Source of the DNA: UBA6170 sp034429975 | GTDB lineage: Bacteria > Chloroflexota > Anaerolineae > Anaerolineales > Anaerolineaceae | Length of the DNA stretch: 64,000 nucleotides | Assembly: GCA_034429975.1 (NCBI GenBank) | Contig: DAOUFM010000118.1 | Span: 22,195 to 86,194 of the forward strand | Direction: 5' to 3' | Shown: one piece after another, positions 1-8,924 of the stretch | Layout: the number at the start of each line of letters is the position of its first letter | How positions within the stretch are numbered: the first letter of the stretch is position 1 | Made by a program: the position numbers and the translations under genes | The notes under the pieces: model-generated | Databases searched by the model: none | What the model saw: the letters and a program-made list of their open reading frames with translations, nothing else | What the model was told of the DNA's origin: nothing

Positions 1-240
1 CGCTTTGGTATTTCCATGGGAACAATTCTTTTTGCCATGGCATACTCAAAATTCAAATTTTTGCATTTCTTACACCCTCTTTTTATCTGGTTAAGCCAGG
101 GGTTCGGTTTGATTGATGGGCTGGTTTCCTGGATCTTCATTCCTTTCAAAGCCCTGTTTCGTCTCATCTTCTCTCACTTCAAACGACCGGTTGCCAGAGA
201 AAAAGTTACGACCCAAGACATCGACCCGCAACCCAATTGA
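1..240 (+). CDS. C-terminal end of an unrecognised membrane protein (partial)
   Basis: The frame is open from base 1 to the TGA at 238-240, so this is probably the tail of a gene that begins outside the window; an internal ATG sits at 16. The peptide is rich in Phe, Leu and Ile with one or two plausible membrane-embedded stretches, then a basic segment and a polar tail ending DPQPN. No Shine-Dalgarno precedes the ATG at 16, which favours a continuing upstream gene. I do not recognise the family. It could also be a chance open frame. Confidence 0.4.
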   Translation, partial: RFGISMGTILFAMAYSKFKFLHFLHPLFIWLSQGFGLIDGLVSWIFIPFKALFRLIFSHFKRPVAREKVTTQDIDPQPN

Positions 241-552
241 ATGATTATTAATTTCAGTATTCAAGGGCTTGTAATTTTCAATTCCTGTTTTATCATTTAT
301 GTCCTGAATACTTCTCATTTTGAATTACATTCAACATTAAATTTAAGACTTTTAGGGATTGAATTTTTATTTTTCGTGCTATTATAATAATAATTGCTTA
401 TTGTTTTCCCTATTTATTACTGGCAAATTTAATGGCCCAAAATAAAATTTTTTTGAAATTAATATTCTTCTGCTACTCATTTACCAGGTAATTTGGGGGA
501 CCAATTTTTTGTTCCCCCTTTTTTATTCATACCCTATTAAAGGAGTTTAGAA
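241..552. other. AT-rich intergenic leader upstream of the BMP transporter
   Basis: These 312 bases are very AT-rich. I see a terminator-like hairpin at 495-524 and a ribosome binding site AAAGGAG at 539-545, and no convincing open frame. I looked for a purine riboswitch, which accompanies similar transporters in Firmicutes, and did not see its conserved core. Confidence 0.5.
495..524 (+). terminator. Intrinsic terminator or attenuator before the BMP gene
   Basis: GGGGGA at 495-500 pairs with TCCCCC at 513-518, extended inward by three more pairs around one mismatch, and the stem is followed directly by six T. It lies 28 bases before the BMP start, so it either ends upstream transcription or attenuates the transporter operon. 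Confidence 0.6.
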
Positions 553-1563
553 ATGGGAAAAAGAAAAGTCATATTAATTACTGTTCTGATCTTGTTGTCA
601 CTGTTGGCAACCCAATGTGCTCCAGCGGCAAAGCAAGAAGCCGCACCGGCAGAAAAAGTATATAAATTGGCTGCCATTTTCCCTGGCGTAATCACCGACG
701 CAGACTACAACACACTCGCTTACGAAGGGATCGTTGGTCTCCAAAAAGAAACCGGCATTGAAACAGCTTATTCAGAAAGTGTGGCTGTTCCGGATGTAGA
801 TCGTGTTATGCGTGAATACATCGACGCTGGTTATAACATCATCTGGACGCATGGCGGTCAGTTTGTGAACCAAACTGCTGATTTAGCGCCCCAATTCCCC
901 GATGTGGTCTTCATCGCTGAAGGTGACGATGCACTCCCCAACCCACCCGCTAATTTATGGTTCATTGACCGTAACTTCCACGGTGGTTTTTATGGAATCG
1001 GTGCAGTTGCTGCCCGGGCCACCAAAACCGGAAAGATTGGTTATTTAGGTGGATTAACCTTGCCATTCTCATACGCAGAGGCTCACGCTGTTCAACAGGC
1101 TGTGAAAGATTCTGGTTTACCGGTTGAAGTTAAATTTGTTTGGGCAGGTGACTTCAATGATCCTACCAAAGCCCGTCAGGTGGCAGATGCCCTCATCGCT
1201 GAAGGTTGTGATGTCATTATGGGTTCATTAAATCTCGGCATGTTTGGCTTATTTGAAGCAGTCAAAGCAGCTCCGAATAAAGTGCTCGTGACCGCAAAAT
1301 ACACCGACAAATCTTCCTATGCGCCAGATAACTATATCACCTCCTTCCTTTACAATTTCACAATTCCTTTGAAAGCCATTTATGAAAAGGTAAAAGAAGG
1401 ACAATTAGGTGGATATTACAAACTGGACTTCTCTTCTGGTTCGTTCATCCAAACCCCCTTACAAAATGTTGACCCTTCTGTAGCCACCGAAGTGGAAGCC
1501 ATTATTAATGACTTGAACACCGGCAAACTTGAGGTAGTTAAAGACAGCAGCGAAATAAAATAA
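553..1563 (+). CDS. BMP-family ABC transporter substrate-binding lipoprotein
   Basis: This 336-residue protein is the extracytoplasmic binding component of a BMP/PnrA-type importer, a family that binds purine nucleosides. It opens with KRK, a hydrophobic stretch and a lipobox LATQC with the modified cysteine at residue 22; Gln at -1 is unusual. After a short Ala/Glu-rich tether the fold begins with KLAAIFPG. Conserved BMP features include the DADYNTLAYEG segment and IWTHGGQF. The start has AAAGGAG seven bases upstream. It heads a four-gene set with the ATPase and two permeases downstream, and a hairpin in the gap probably favours higher expression of this gene. Nucleoside specificity is inferred from family and gene order. 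Confidence 0.9.
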   Translation: MGKRKVILITVLILLSLLATQCAPAAKQEAAPAEKVYKLAAIFPGVITDADYNTLAYEGIVGLQKETGIETAYSESVAVPDVDRVMREYIDAGYNIIWTHGGQFVNQTADLAPQFPDVVFIAEGDDALPNPPANLWFIDRNFHGGFYGIGAVAARATKTGKIGYLGGLTLPFSYAEAHAVQQAVKDSGLPVEVKFVWAGDFNDPTKARQVADALIAEGCDVIMGSLNLGMFGLFEAVKAAPNKVLVTAKYTDKSSYAPDNYITSFLYNFTIPLKAIYEKVKEGQLGGYYKLDFSSGSFIQTPLQNVDPSVATEVEAIINDLNTGKLEVVKDSSEIK

Positions 1564-1586
1564 AAATCCCTGTATTTATTGAATCA

Positions 1587-1619
1587 AACCGTGCGTTGCC
1601 GGAATGACAACGCACGGTT
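1587..1619 (+). promoter_or_regulatory. Intercistronic hairpin after the binding-protein gene
   Basis: A perfect 12-bp stem (AACCGTGCGTTG at 1587-1598 with its complement at 1608-1619) has a 9-base loop and no T-run. Such structures after binding-protein genes commonly stabilise the upstream mRNA segment or reduce readthrough. Confidence 0.6.
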
Positions 1620-1687
1620 CTTAGAAACATGAGCCTGGCTTTGCTCATCAAATTTATTGTTACCGGGCTTAAAGGTAAAGCAGAGTT

Positions 1688-3265
1688 ATGGAAGATCAAA
1701 TCATCCTCGAACTTAAAAATGTACGTAAAGTTTTTGACCAGACCATAGCCCTCGATAATGTCTCTTTTACACTAAAACGAGGTGAAATTCATGGTTTATT
1801 GGGGGGAAATGGTGCTGGAAAAACCACTTTAATGAATATTTTATATGGGTTGTATAAAAAAGATGAAGGTGAAATCATTTTGCGAGGGCAACCCATCAAT
1901 ATTCAAGGTCCCCGAGATGCCATTCATCAAGGTATCGGGATGGTGCATCAGCACTTTTTACAGATCAGCAACTTTTCGGTTCTGGAAAATATTGTTTTAG
2001 GAACCGAAATAAAAAATAAATTTACTATGAAGATGGATGAGGAAGCCCAAAAAGTTGAGAACCTTTGTGAACGGTTTGGTTTAGATGTAAATGTTACTGA
2101 TGTAATCAGCTCTTTAACGGTTGGCGCTCGTCAGAAGGTGGAAATTCTGAAAGCACTGTATCGCGGCGTTGACATCCTTATCCTGGATGAACCCACCACT
2201 AATCTTACCCCCCAGGAAGTTGATGCCTTATTTGAATCGTTGCGGGTGATGGTCAATGAAGGTCTCAGTATCGTCTTCATTACCCATAAACTGCGCGAGG
2301 TTTTAAGTGTCTGTGATCGCATCACTGTCTTAAGGGAAGGAAAAAATATTACCACCCTGGAACGTAAAGATGCATCCGAAGAAGTTTTTGTTCGTGCTAT
2401 GGTGGGAGAAAAAATGGATATCGAACATTCCATTTATTTTGCTACCGAAGACCGGAAAGCTTTTGATCGCAGTAAGGCTGGGACCCCCAAATTTACCCTT
2501 GAAAACGTATCCTACATTTCTTCAGACGGAATATCCAAACTCAAGGATATCAGCCTGGACATATATGGAGGGGAAATCGTCGGCATCGCGGGGGTTGCCG
2601 GAAACGGTCAACGCGAACTTGCAGAAGTCGTTGCAGGTGTGATTCCAGTCTCATCCGGCAGAAAGGTCTTCCTGGATAAGGATATTACCCATAAAACTAA
2701 CGAAGAACTTCTCCACACTGGCTTCTCATACGTCCCTGAAGACCGTTTGACTGACGGCTTTCTGGTTAAGGCAACTGTCGCTCAAAACCTGATTTTGGGT
2801 CATCACCGCGGGAAACCTTACAGTGACGGGAAATTCATTGATTGGAAAAAAGTTCATTCAGAATGCACCGAACACATTAAGGAATACAATATCAAGACCA
2901 GCGGACCCGCTGAAATTGGAGGGAATCTATCAGGCGGAAATATTCAACGGGTTATGATTGCACGCGCATTCTGCCTTGCCTCTGAAGTTATGCTGGCTCA
3001 CAATCCCACCCGTGGATTGGATATCCCTTCCATGGATTTTGTTTACCAGAAATTATTGGCTCGCCGGGCTGCTAATTATGCTACTCTTCTCATTTCAGAA
3101 GATCTAGATGAACTGATGCGTATTTGTGACCGGATTGCTGTAATCTACCGGGGACAAATCCTGGGAATTTTGGCACGGGAAGAATTTGATAAATACGCCA
3201 TTGGACGTTTGATGAGTGGCATCACGTCAGAAAATCAACCAGTAGCGGAGGGAACCATCTCATGA
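1688..3265 (+). CDS. Nucleoside-type ABC transporter ATP-binding protein (double NBD)
   Basis: A 525-residue ATPase with two fused nucleotide-binding domains in the RbsA/YufO style, energising the importer. The first domain has Walker A GGNGAGKTT (residues 39-47), Q-loop MVHQHF, a signature-like LTVGARQKVEI and Walker B LILDEPT. The second has a degenerate Walker A (GVAGNGQRE, no lysine) but a good signature LSGGNIQRV, then NPTRGLD. A degenerate second P-loop is normal for this family. Its stop overlaps the first permease start by four bases (ATGA), indicating translational coupling. The ATG at 1688 has only a weak ribosome binding site. Confidence 0.93.
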   Translation: MEDQIILELKNVRKVFDQTIALDNVSFTLKRGEIHGLLGGNGAGKTTLMNILYGLYKKDEGEIILRGQPINIQGPRDAIHQGIGMVHQHFLQISNFSVLENIVLGTEIKNKFTMKMDEEAQKVENLCERFGLDVNVTDVISSLTVGARQKVEILKALYRGVDILILDEPTTNLTPQEVDALFESLRVMVNEGLSIVFITHKLREVLSVCDRITVLREGKNITTLERKDASEEVFVRAMVGEKMDIEHSIYFATEDRKAFDRSKAGTPKFTLENVSYISSDGISKLKDISLDIYGGEIVGIAGVAGNGQRELAEVVAGVIPVSSGRKVFLDKDITHKTNEELLHTGFSYVPEDRLTDGFLVKATVAQNLILGHHRGKPYSDGKFIDWKKVHSECTEHIKEYNIKTSGPAEIGGNLSGGNIQRVMIARAFCLASEVMLAHNPTRGLDIPSMDFVYQKLLARRAANYATLLISEDLDELMRICDRIAVIYRGQILGILAREEFDKYAIGRLMSGITSENQPVAEGTIS

Positions 3266-4269
3266 CGACTGTAAAAAGAGCGATTCCTTATTTACTGGCC
3301 GTGGTTGCATCCTTCGTTGCGGCTGGCATTTTTATCGCGTTAATGGGTTTCAACGTCGTTAAGGCTTTTGAAACCATTCTGTTTACATCCTTTCGAACCC
3401 CAAATGGCTTTATTCAGACCTTATTAAAATTTATCCCGCTGCTTTTGCTGGCATTAGCCTTTACCATTCCATTAACTGCCGGAAAATTCAACATCGGTGG
3501 GGAAGGTCAAATGATCGCCGGCGGGATTGGAGCAGCCTTTGTGGGGATTATGTTCGGAAATTTACCAGCCATCCTGCTTGTTCCGCTGGTAATTCTGGGA
3601 GGAATCGTGGGTGGCGCTTTGTGGGGATTAATACCCGCCTTGCTGTTGTATAAATTCAATATCAACGAGATTCTCACCACGGTTTTGTTCAACTTTCTCT
3701 CTCTTTTCCTGATCGATTATTTCTGCACAGGCCCCTGGCGTGACCCGGCTGCCGGACACCCTACCACCATTGCAATCAGTAAAGCCGGCTGGCTGCCAAC
3801 TTTGGTTAAAAATCCACCTTTGCATATCGGCATTATTATCGCCATCCTGGTCGCCATTGGGATTTATATCTTTACCGCAAAAACCACCAGCGGCTATGAA
3901 ATGATTGCTACCGGTGCTAACCCGCGTGCATCCAGAGTGTTTGGGATCAAGGTAAAAAACATGTTTGTTCTCTCCCTGGTGTTGGGCGGCGCAGTCGCCG
4001 GCCTAGCTGGAGCATTCGAAGTAGCTGGCAATCAGCATCGTTTGATTGAAGGCATGCAATCCAACTTCCTGGTTCTGGGATTAATCATCGGGTTAATATC
4101 CAAAGGGAATAACGCAGCCGTTCCATTTGTGGCCTTCATGATCTCGGTGTTGGAAGTCGGCGCCAGCGCCATGCAGCGCACCATGATGATCCCGGTTGAA
4201 ATGGTCTTCATCGTGGAAGCTTTAATTTTGTTATTCGTCCTCTTATCGGACGTGGTCAGGAGGAAATAA
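3262..4269 (+). CDS. Nucleoside-type ABC transporter permease, first subunit
   Basis: This 335-residue polytopic protein belongs to the BPD_transp_2 permease group (RbsC/YufP-like). About eight to ten hydrophobic helices are visible, with the family segment TAGKFNIGGEGQM near residues 72-84 and a Gly/Ala-rich AGLAGAFEVAGNQ near 247-259. It overlaps the ATPase gene by four bases and is followed after three bases by the second permease, so the two permeases are made together and should form a heterodimer. Confidence 0.9.
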   Translation: MTTVKRAIPYLLAVVASFVAAGIFIALMGFNVVKAFETILFTSFRTPNGFIQTLLKFIPLLLLALAFTIPLTAGKFNIGGEGQMIAGGIGAAFVGIMFGNLPAILLVPLVILGGIVGGALWGLIPALLLYKFNINEILTTVLFNFLSLFLIDYFCTGPWRDPAAGHPTTIAISKAGWLPTLVKNPPLHIGIIIAILVAIGIYIFTAKTTSGYEMIATGANPRASRVFGIKVKNMFVLSLVLGGAVAGLAGAFEVAGNQHRLIEGMQSNFLVLGLIIGLISKGNNAAVPFVAFMISVLEVGASAMQRTMMIPVEMVFIVEALILLFVLLSDVVRRK

Positions 4270-4272
4270 GTT

Positions 4273-5202
4273 ATGGAAATCGTCATCAATTTCTTAAGGC
4301 TCGTACTCCTGTCAATGGTCCCGTTTGTCCTGGCAGCGCAGGGAACTATGATTGGGGGGCGGACGGGTGTGTTCAATGTCGCTCAGGAAGGTATTATGCT
4401 GGTTGGTGCTTCCTTAGGCTTTCTGGTGAGTTATTATTCCAAAAGCGTCCTTTTAGGTGTCATTGTGGCCATGCTGGCAGGTGGAATTTTCGGGTTGGCA
4501 TTGGCTTACTTTACGACCTCCCTAAAAATGAATCAATTTGTCATTGGACTCTCACTCTTTTTTATTGGTGTAGGTGTTTCGACGCTCTTACCAAAACTAA
4601 TTCTGGGAATCACGCTCTCTCCCCCGCTTATTCCCACCTTGAAGGGAGTTGCCATCCCCTTATTGAGCAAGATTCCGTTTATTGGCCCCATCTTTTTCGA
4701 TCAAAACCTGATGGTTTATTTCTCCATCCTCATTTCGATTGCTCTCTGGTATTTTCTGTACCGTACCCAGAAGGGGCTCGAATTGCGCTCCGTGGGTGAA
4801 TATCCTATGACGGCGGATTCGCTGGGTATCAACACCACCAGTATGCGTTACTGGAGCTCGATTGTCGGCGGGATGTTGATTGGCATGGCGGGCGCCTATC
4901 TTCCCATGGTATATTCCGGCACTTTCACCGAAGGTATGACGATGGGACGTGGCTGGCTGGCGATTGCATTAACCTTCTTTGGCGGTTGGAGCCCCATGCC
5001 CATTTTGTACGGCTCTTTATTCTTCTCAGCTGTGGAAGTCCTGGCGTTCCGCGTACAGGTCATTGGCAGCGTGGTGCCCTACCAATTCCTGCAAATGTTG
5101 CCCTACGTCGCCACCATTCTGGTGATGATTATCACCTTCAAACGCGCCCGTGTTCCTGGTTTCCTGGGTTTGAACTACGACCGGGAAAAAAGAACGTTGT
5201 AA
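4273..5202 (+). CDS. Nucleoside-type ABC transporter permease, second subunit
   Basis: The 309-residue partner permease (YufQ-like). It has the matching segment GGRTGVFNVAQEGIM near residues 27-41, several hydrophobic helices, and GGMLIGMAGAYLP near 198-210, features shared with the first subunit. It begins three bases after the first permease and ends at the TAA at 5200-5202, five bases before a large palindrome. This closes the transporter operon. Confidence 0.9.
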   Translation: MEIVINFLRLVLLSMVPFVLAAQGTMIGGRTGVFNVAQEGIMLVGASLGFLVSYYSKSVLLGVIVAMLAGGIFGLALAYFTTSLKMNQFVIGLSLFFIGVGVSTLLPKLILGITLSPPLIPTLKGVAIPLLSKIPFIGPIFFDQNLMVYFSILISIALWYFLYRTQKGLELRSVGEYPMTADSLGINTTSMRYWSSIVGGMLIGMAGAYLPMVYSGTFTEGMTMGRGWLAIALTFFGGWSPMPILYGSLFFSAVEVLAFRVQVIGSVVPYQFLQMLPYVATILVMIITFKRARVPGFLGLNYDREKRTL

Positions 5203-5207
5203 CCCCC

Positions 5208-5333
5208 GTAGGGGTTTTCGGCCGAAAACCCCTACACAAAAACCCCTACACAATAAAAACCCTACACAAAAAAACCCTACCCGAAAACCCCTACACAAAA
5301 ACCCCTACATAGAAAACCCCTACACAAAAAACC
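5208..5333. repeat. 28-bp perfect palindrome followed by an array of half-sites
   Basis: GTAGGGGTTTTCGG at 5208-5221 is followed by its exact complement at 5222-5235. Six degenerate copies of the right half follow, each 14-16 bases and ending in CCCTAC (5236-5323), then a partial copy. The palindrome shares its skeleton, GTAGGGG-nn-TTCGG, with the palindromes at 62211 and 62598, the latter inside a REP-associated transposase gene. The hairpin may also end the transporter transcript. Confidence 0.85.
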
Positions 5334-5362
5334 AACACAAATTATCGAATCCCTGTTTGCGG

Positions 5363-5371
5363 TGCTATAAT
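5363..5371 (+). promoter_or_regulatory. Extended -10 promoter for gatCA
   Basis: TGCTATAAT gives a perfect TATAAT with the TGn extension. No good -35 is visible at the right spacing. It lies 32 bases before the gatC start. Confidence 0.6.
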
Positions 5372-5402
5372 TACCCTCTCATTTTTATCAGGAGTGGATT
5401 CG

Positions 5403-5699
5403 ATGCTGTTAACCATCCAGGAAGTTGAACATATTGCCGAGCTGGCAAAATTAGATTTGTCGGCGGAAGAGAAAGAACAATACCGTGAACAGCTCTCGGC
5501 CATTCTGGAATATGCAGCTATTTTGCAGCAGGTCAATACCGCTGACATTCTACCAGTCGCAGCTGTAAATCCGCAACAGCCATTCCTGCGGGAAGATATT
5601 CTTCACCCCTCCCATTTGGCTGAATCAATCCGCGCAAGAACGCCGCACACAGCGGATCAACATTTCATCGCGCCTTCCGAATTGGAAAATAATCCATGA
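5403..5699 (+). CDS. gatC: Asp/Glu-tRNA amidotransferase subunit C
   Basis: GatC is the small subunit that stabilises GatA-GatB in the transamidation of misacylated Glu-tRNA(Gln) or Asp-tRNA(Asn). The 98-residue product has the typical opening EVEHIAELAKLDLSAEEKEQY, and a tail with LREDI as in the family. I choose the ATG at 5403 because AGGAG at 5390-5394 lies eight bases upstream; the alternative GTG at 5394 overlaps that site. The stop overlaps gatA by four bases. gatB is not in this window. Confidence 0.93.
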   Translation: MLLTIQEVEHIAELAKLDLSAEEKEQYREQLSAILEYAAILQQVNTADILPVAAVNPQQPFLREDILHPSHLAESIRARTPHTADQHFIAPSELENNP

Positions 5700-7168
5700 G
5701 TTCTTTGACTGACTTACCAGTCCATGAGGCTCTACATTTATTAACCCGCAGGGAAATTTCCAGCCTTGAGCTCACTCAGGCTTACCTGGCGCAAATTGAC
5801 CGGCTGGAGCCGCAAATAAAAGCCTTCATCACGCTGACACCGGATCTGGCTTTGCAGCAAGCCGCCAACGCGGATGCACTACGGCGCACGGGGGAGCAAG
5901 TCCCGGCCTTATCAGGTTTACCGCTCGCCATCAAGGATGTATTCGCTCTGGAGAACATCCCCTGTACCTGTGGTTCGCGTATGCTAGCCAATTTCATTCC
6001 GCCTTATACGGCAACCAGTGTACAGCATTTACTGGCGGCAGGCGCTGTCGTTCTGGGAAAAACAAATACCGACGAATTTGCCATGGGGTCATCCACTGAA
6101 AATTCAGCTTACCAAACTACCCGCAACCCCTGGAACCTGGCACATGTACCGGGTGGGTCTTCCGGGGGATCAGCCGCAGCCGTCAGTGCTCACATGGCGC
6201 CAGTCGCGCTGGGCAGTGACACTGGCGGATCCGTACGGCAGCCGGCTTCATTCTGTGGCATTACCGGGTTAAAACCCACCTATGGGCGTATCTCCCGCTA
6301 CGGGCTGATTGCTTATGGTTCCTCTCTGGATAGTGTTGGCATCTTTGCGCGTTCGGTTGAAGATTTAGCGCTGATTTTTACACAGATCGCTGGGCATGAT
6401 AGGCTGGATTCAACCAGTGTAAGCATGCCAGTGCCTGACATCCAGCTCAACACTGAACCCTCTCTCAAGGGAGTACGCCTGGGAGTGCCAAAAGAATACT
6501 TTATTTCTGGTATTCAGGCAGACATTGAAAGCCGCGTGCGGACAGCCATTGCCCAATTTGAAGCCCTGGGCGCCCAAATTGTTGAGATCAGCTTACCGCA
6601 TACTGAATTTGCCGTGCCAGTCTATTATCTGATCGCGACCGCGGAAGCATCTACCAATCTGGCACGCTATGACGGCTTACGCTATGGCTATTCCGTGGAG
6701 TCCCCCGCCTTGTGGGAACGCATTCGCTTAACGCGGGGATCAGGTTTTGGGCCGGAAGTAAAACGGCGCATCATGCTGGGTACTTATGCGCTTTCAGCCG
6801 GTTATTATGAAGCCTATTATGGAAAAGCTCAAAAAGTACGCTCGCTCATCAAACAGGATTTCGATCAGGCCTTCCAGCAGGTAGATGCCATCGCTACCCC
6901 GGTTGCTCCAACCACAGCCTTTAAAATGGGCGAGCATAGCAATGACCCCCTGGCTATGTACCTGGAGGATATTTTTACCCTGCCCACCAATCTGGCAGGT
7001 ATCCCCGGGCTGGCCTTTCCAGTTGGTTTTGACCATCAGGGGTTACCAGTTGGCATGCAATTAATGGGACCACACTTTAAAGAAGAAACTCTGATTAAAC
7101 TGGTACATGCCTATCAACAAACTACAAATTGGCACACCTTGACACCGCTACTGGCTTCAAATAAATAG
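5696..7168 (+). CDS. gatA: Asp/Glu-tRNA amidotransferase subunit A
   Basis: A 490-residue amidase-signature enzyme that releases ammonia from glutamine for GatB. The catalytic Ser-cisSer-Lys elements are visible: lysine in PLAIKDVF (about residue 81), the glycine/serine loop VPGGSSGGSAAAV and the nucleophile region GSDTGGSVRQPASFCG. Length is normal for GatA. The start overlaps gatC as ATGA, so the two are translationally coupled. Transcription is from the TGCTATAAT promoter upstream of gatC. Confidence 0.96.
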   Translation: MSSLTDLPVHEALHLLTRREISSLELTQAYLAQIDRLEPQIKAFITLTPDLALQQAANADALRRTGEQVPALSGLPLAIKDVFALENIPCTCGSRMLANFIPPYTATSVQHLLAAGAVVLGKTNTDEFAMGSSTENSAYQTTRNPWNLAHVPGGSSGGSAAAVSAHMAPVALGSDTGGSVRQPASFCGITGLKPTYGRISRYGLIAYGSSLDSVGIFARSVEDLALIFTQIAGHDRLDSTSVSMPVPDIQLNTEPSLKGVRLGVPKEYFISGIQADIESRVRTAIAQFEALGAQIVEISLPHTEFAVPVYYLIATAEASTNLARYDGLRYGYSVESPALWERIRLTRGSGFGPEVKRRIMLGTYALSAGYYEAYYGKAQKVRSLIKQDFDQAFQQVDAIATPVAPTTAFKMGEHSNDPLAMYLEDIFTLPTNLAGIPGLAFPVGFDHQGLPVGMQLMGPHFKEETLIKLVHAYQQTTNWHTLTPLLASNK

Positions 7169-7227
7169 ATTAAGTGCTGGTATTTTGGGAAAAGACAAGC
7201 CGATTAAACGAACGAGATAAAGAAAAT

Positions 7228-7236
7228 TGCTATAAT
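7228..7236 (+). promoter_or_regulatory. Extended -10 promoter of the GGDEF gene
   Basis: TGCTATAAT, identical to the element before gatC, lies 50 bases upstream of the ATG at 7287. There is no clear -35. Confidence 0.55.
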
Positions 7237-7286
7237 TATTCTATTATTTCTTGTTTTTTAATTCTCAGATCAACCCTGAGGGCTGC

Positions 7287-8816
7287 ATGAATCAGATTCG
7301 AAAATTCACAGACAAAAACAATCTTTGGAAGACGATTGGTATCAGCGGCTTGATATTAATCCTGGTAAAACTCTTTCTCAGTCAAACTCCAGCGCTGGCA
7401 ACCGGGTATATCCTGTTCTTTTCTTTCCTGGCCAGTTTTAGCATTGCCCTGGGAATTTATTTTCATCAGCCTTACCCCATTAAAGGTTGGTATTTGTTGG
7501 CTTTAGGTCAATTCTTAGATTCGGTCGGCAATATCTTCTTTTGTTTATACTTTTACCATGACAGAAAGGAAGCGCTTCTCATTCCGCTGGCCGCTTTCTA
7601 TGTTCTGGGGGGGCTTTTCTTCTTTATTGCCATGCTTTCCATGATCGGGCATTATCGTAAAGAAATTTCTTCCAGCGCTTTGCTGAATGGGCTAATTATC
7701 ACCTTTTCAGCCGGGATTTTTATCTGGGTTCTGGTGTTGAAGGATGATCTGGTTAACCCCTCTTCATTTTTTGAAATTGTGCAACAATTCATCTTTGTTC
7801 TGACCGTCTTATTGATTATCTTTATCCTGGCGCTTATTTTTATGCTGCGCTCCGGGCAAATTACCGCACTTTATCTGCTTTTTGCTGCTGGTTTAATTAT
7901 GGTGGTTGGAATCCTTAATTACTTTAAATTGTACGGTTTCACCGCGCAGATTTTTGCCATATCCGGGCAAGGGATGATGCCCTTCATGGAATTGTTTTAC
8001 GCTGCCGGGTATCTCCTGGTATCAATGGCTTTTTTACACCCTTCCATCGCCAAATTCCAGCCCAATACATTGTTTCTGCGCATTGATGCCAATCGCAATA
8101 TTATCAATATTCTGGGGGTTTCCTTCTTACTCCTCCCAATCTCCTATGCTATTCAAATTTTTCGTGGGCGGCCAGTCAACGATTTACTCATGTTGGGTTC
8201 AATTTCACTGGTTTACATTCTGGTTTTCCTGCAGGTCCTTAATTTGACAAAAAGTTATTATCAGGTCAAAAATAAAAATTTGGAATTAAACAATCAGAAC
8301 GAGATCTTAAAAACCCTGGCAAACACCGACCATGTCACCCAGCTTTTTAACCGTAAATTTTTATACGAATTTGGTGAACAGGCTTTAAAGAATGCCCTTT
8401 TTATTCGCAAACGCCTGGCTATCGCGATGATTAAACTGGATGATTTTGATATTCTGCTGAGTATGCTCACCCGTCAGGAAGCCGACAAAATATTGCAGGA
8501 CGTCGCCAATGTCTTTCTGAATATCAAGCGCAAGGATGACATCGTGATTCGCTATGGGGATAGTGAGTTTGTAATCATTTTCGATGATATCCGTCCGGAT
8601 TTGAATTTTGAACAATTGATGGAACGCTTCCGCGAGAAAGCTAAATTTCCGGTCAGCCTTGGCAAACTTGAAATGATCGTCTCGTTTAGCGCCGGGATCG
8701 CCTTTCTGCCGGATGATGGCGGCGATATCAACACCCTGGTGGAAAAAGCAGACCAGGCTTTAATTCAAGCCCGGCTGGCCGGCAAAGAAGCTATTAAACT
8801 CTTTTCCTCCTTATAG
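7287..8816 (+). CDS. Membrane protein with a degenerate GGDEF domain
   Basis: A 509-residue protein with about eight or nine transmembrane helices in its first 330 residues and a GGDEF domain at roughly 345-505. The domain starts DHVTQLFNRKFL, as in cyclases. The active-site loop reads RYGDSEF where RxGG(D/E)EF is expected, so a metal-binding acidic residue and a glycine are changed and catalysis is doubtful. RKDD lies exactly five residues before it, matching an RxxD inhibitory site, so it could bind c-di-GMP as a receptor. ATG 7287 follows GAGGG; an upstream in-frame TTG at 7251 is less likely. Confidence 0.8.
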   Translation: MNQIRKFTDKNNLWKTIGISGLILILVKLFLSQTPALATGYILFFSFLASFSIALGIYFHQPYPIKGWYLLALGQFLDSVGNIFFCLYFYHDRKEALLIPLAAFYVLGGLFFFIAMLSMIGHYRKEISSSALLNGLIITFSAGIFIWVLVLKDDLVNPSSFFEIVQQFIFVLTVLLIIFILALIFMLRSGQITALYLLFAAGLIMVVGILNYFKLYGFTAQIFAISGQGMMPFMELFYAAGYLLVSMAFLHPSIAKFQPNTLFLRIDANRNIINILGVSFLLLPISYAIQIFRGRPVNDLLMLGSISLVYILVFLQVLNLTKSYYQVKNKNLELNNQNEILKTLANTDHVTQLFNRKFLYEFGEQALKNALFIRKRLAIAMIKLDDFDILLSMLTRQEADKILQDVANVFLNIKRKDDIVIRYGDSEFVIIFDDIRPDLNFEQLMERFREKAKFPVSLGKLEMIVSFSAGIAFLPDDGGDINTLVEKADQALIQARLAGKEAIKLFSSL

Positions 8817-8924
8817 CCTGCTGTTTCCCTATATTCTATACATTCGAAATCCTTGATACTTTTCCTGATTCCATACGTATATTAAAGGAAAGGTAAAACC
8901 TTCTTCAATAACAGAAAGGGAAAA

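Noticed and set aside
241..552. Purine riboswitch before the BMP operon
   Set aside because: The conserved purine-riboswitch core was not found; only a terminator-like hairpin is visible.
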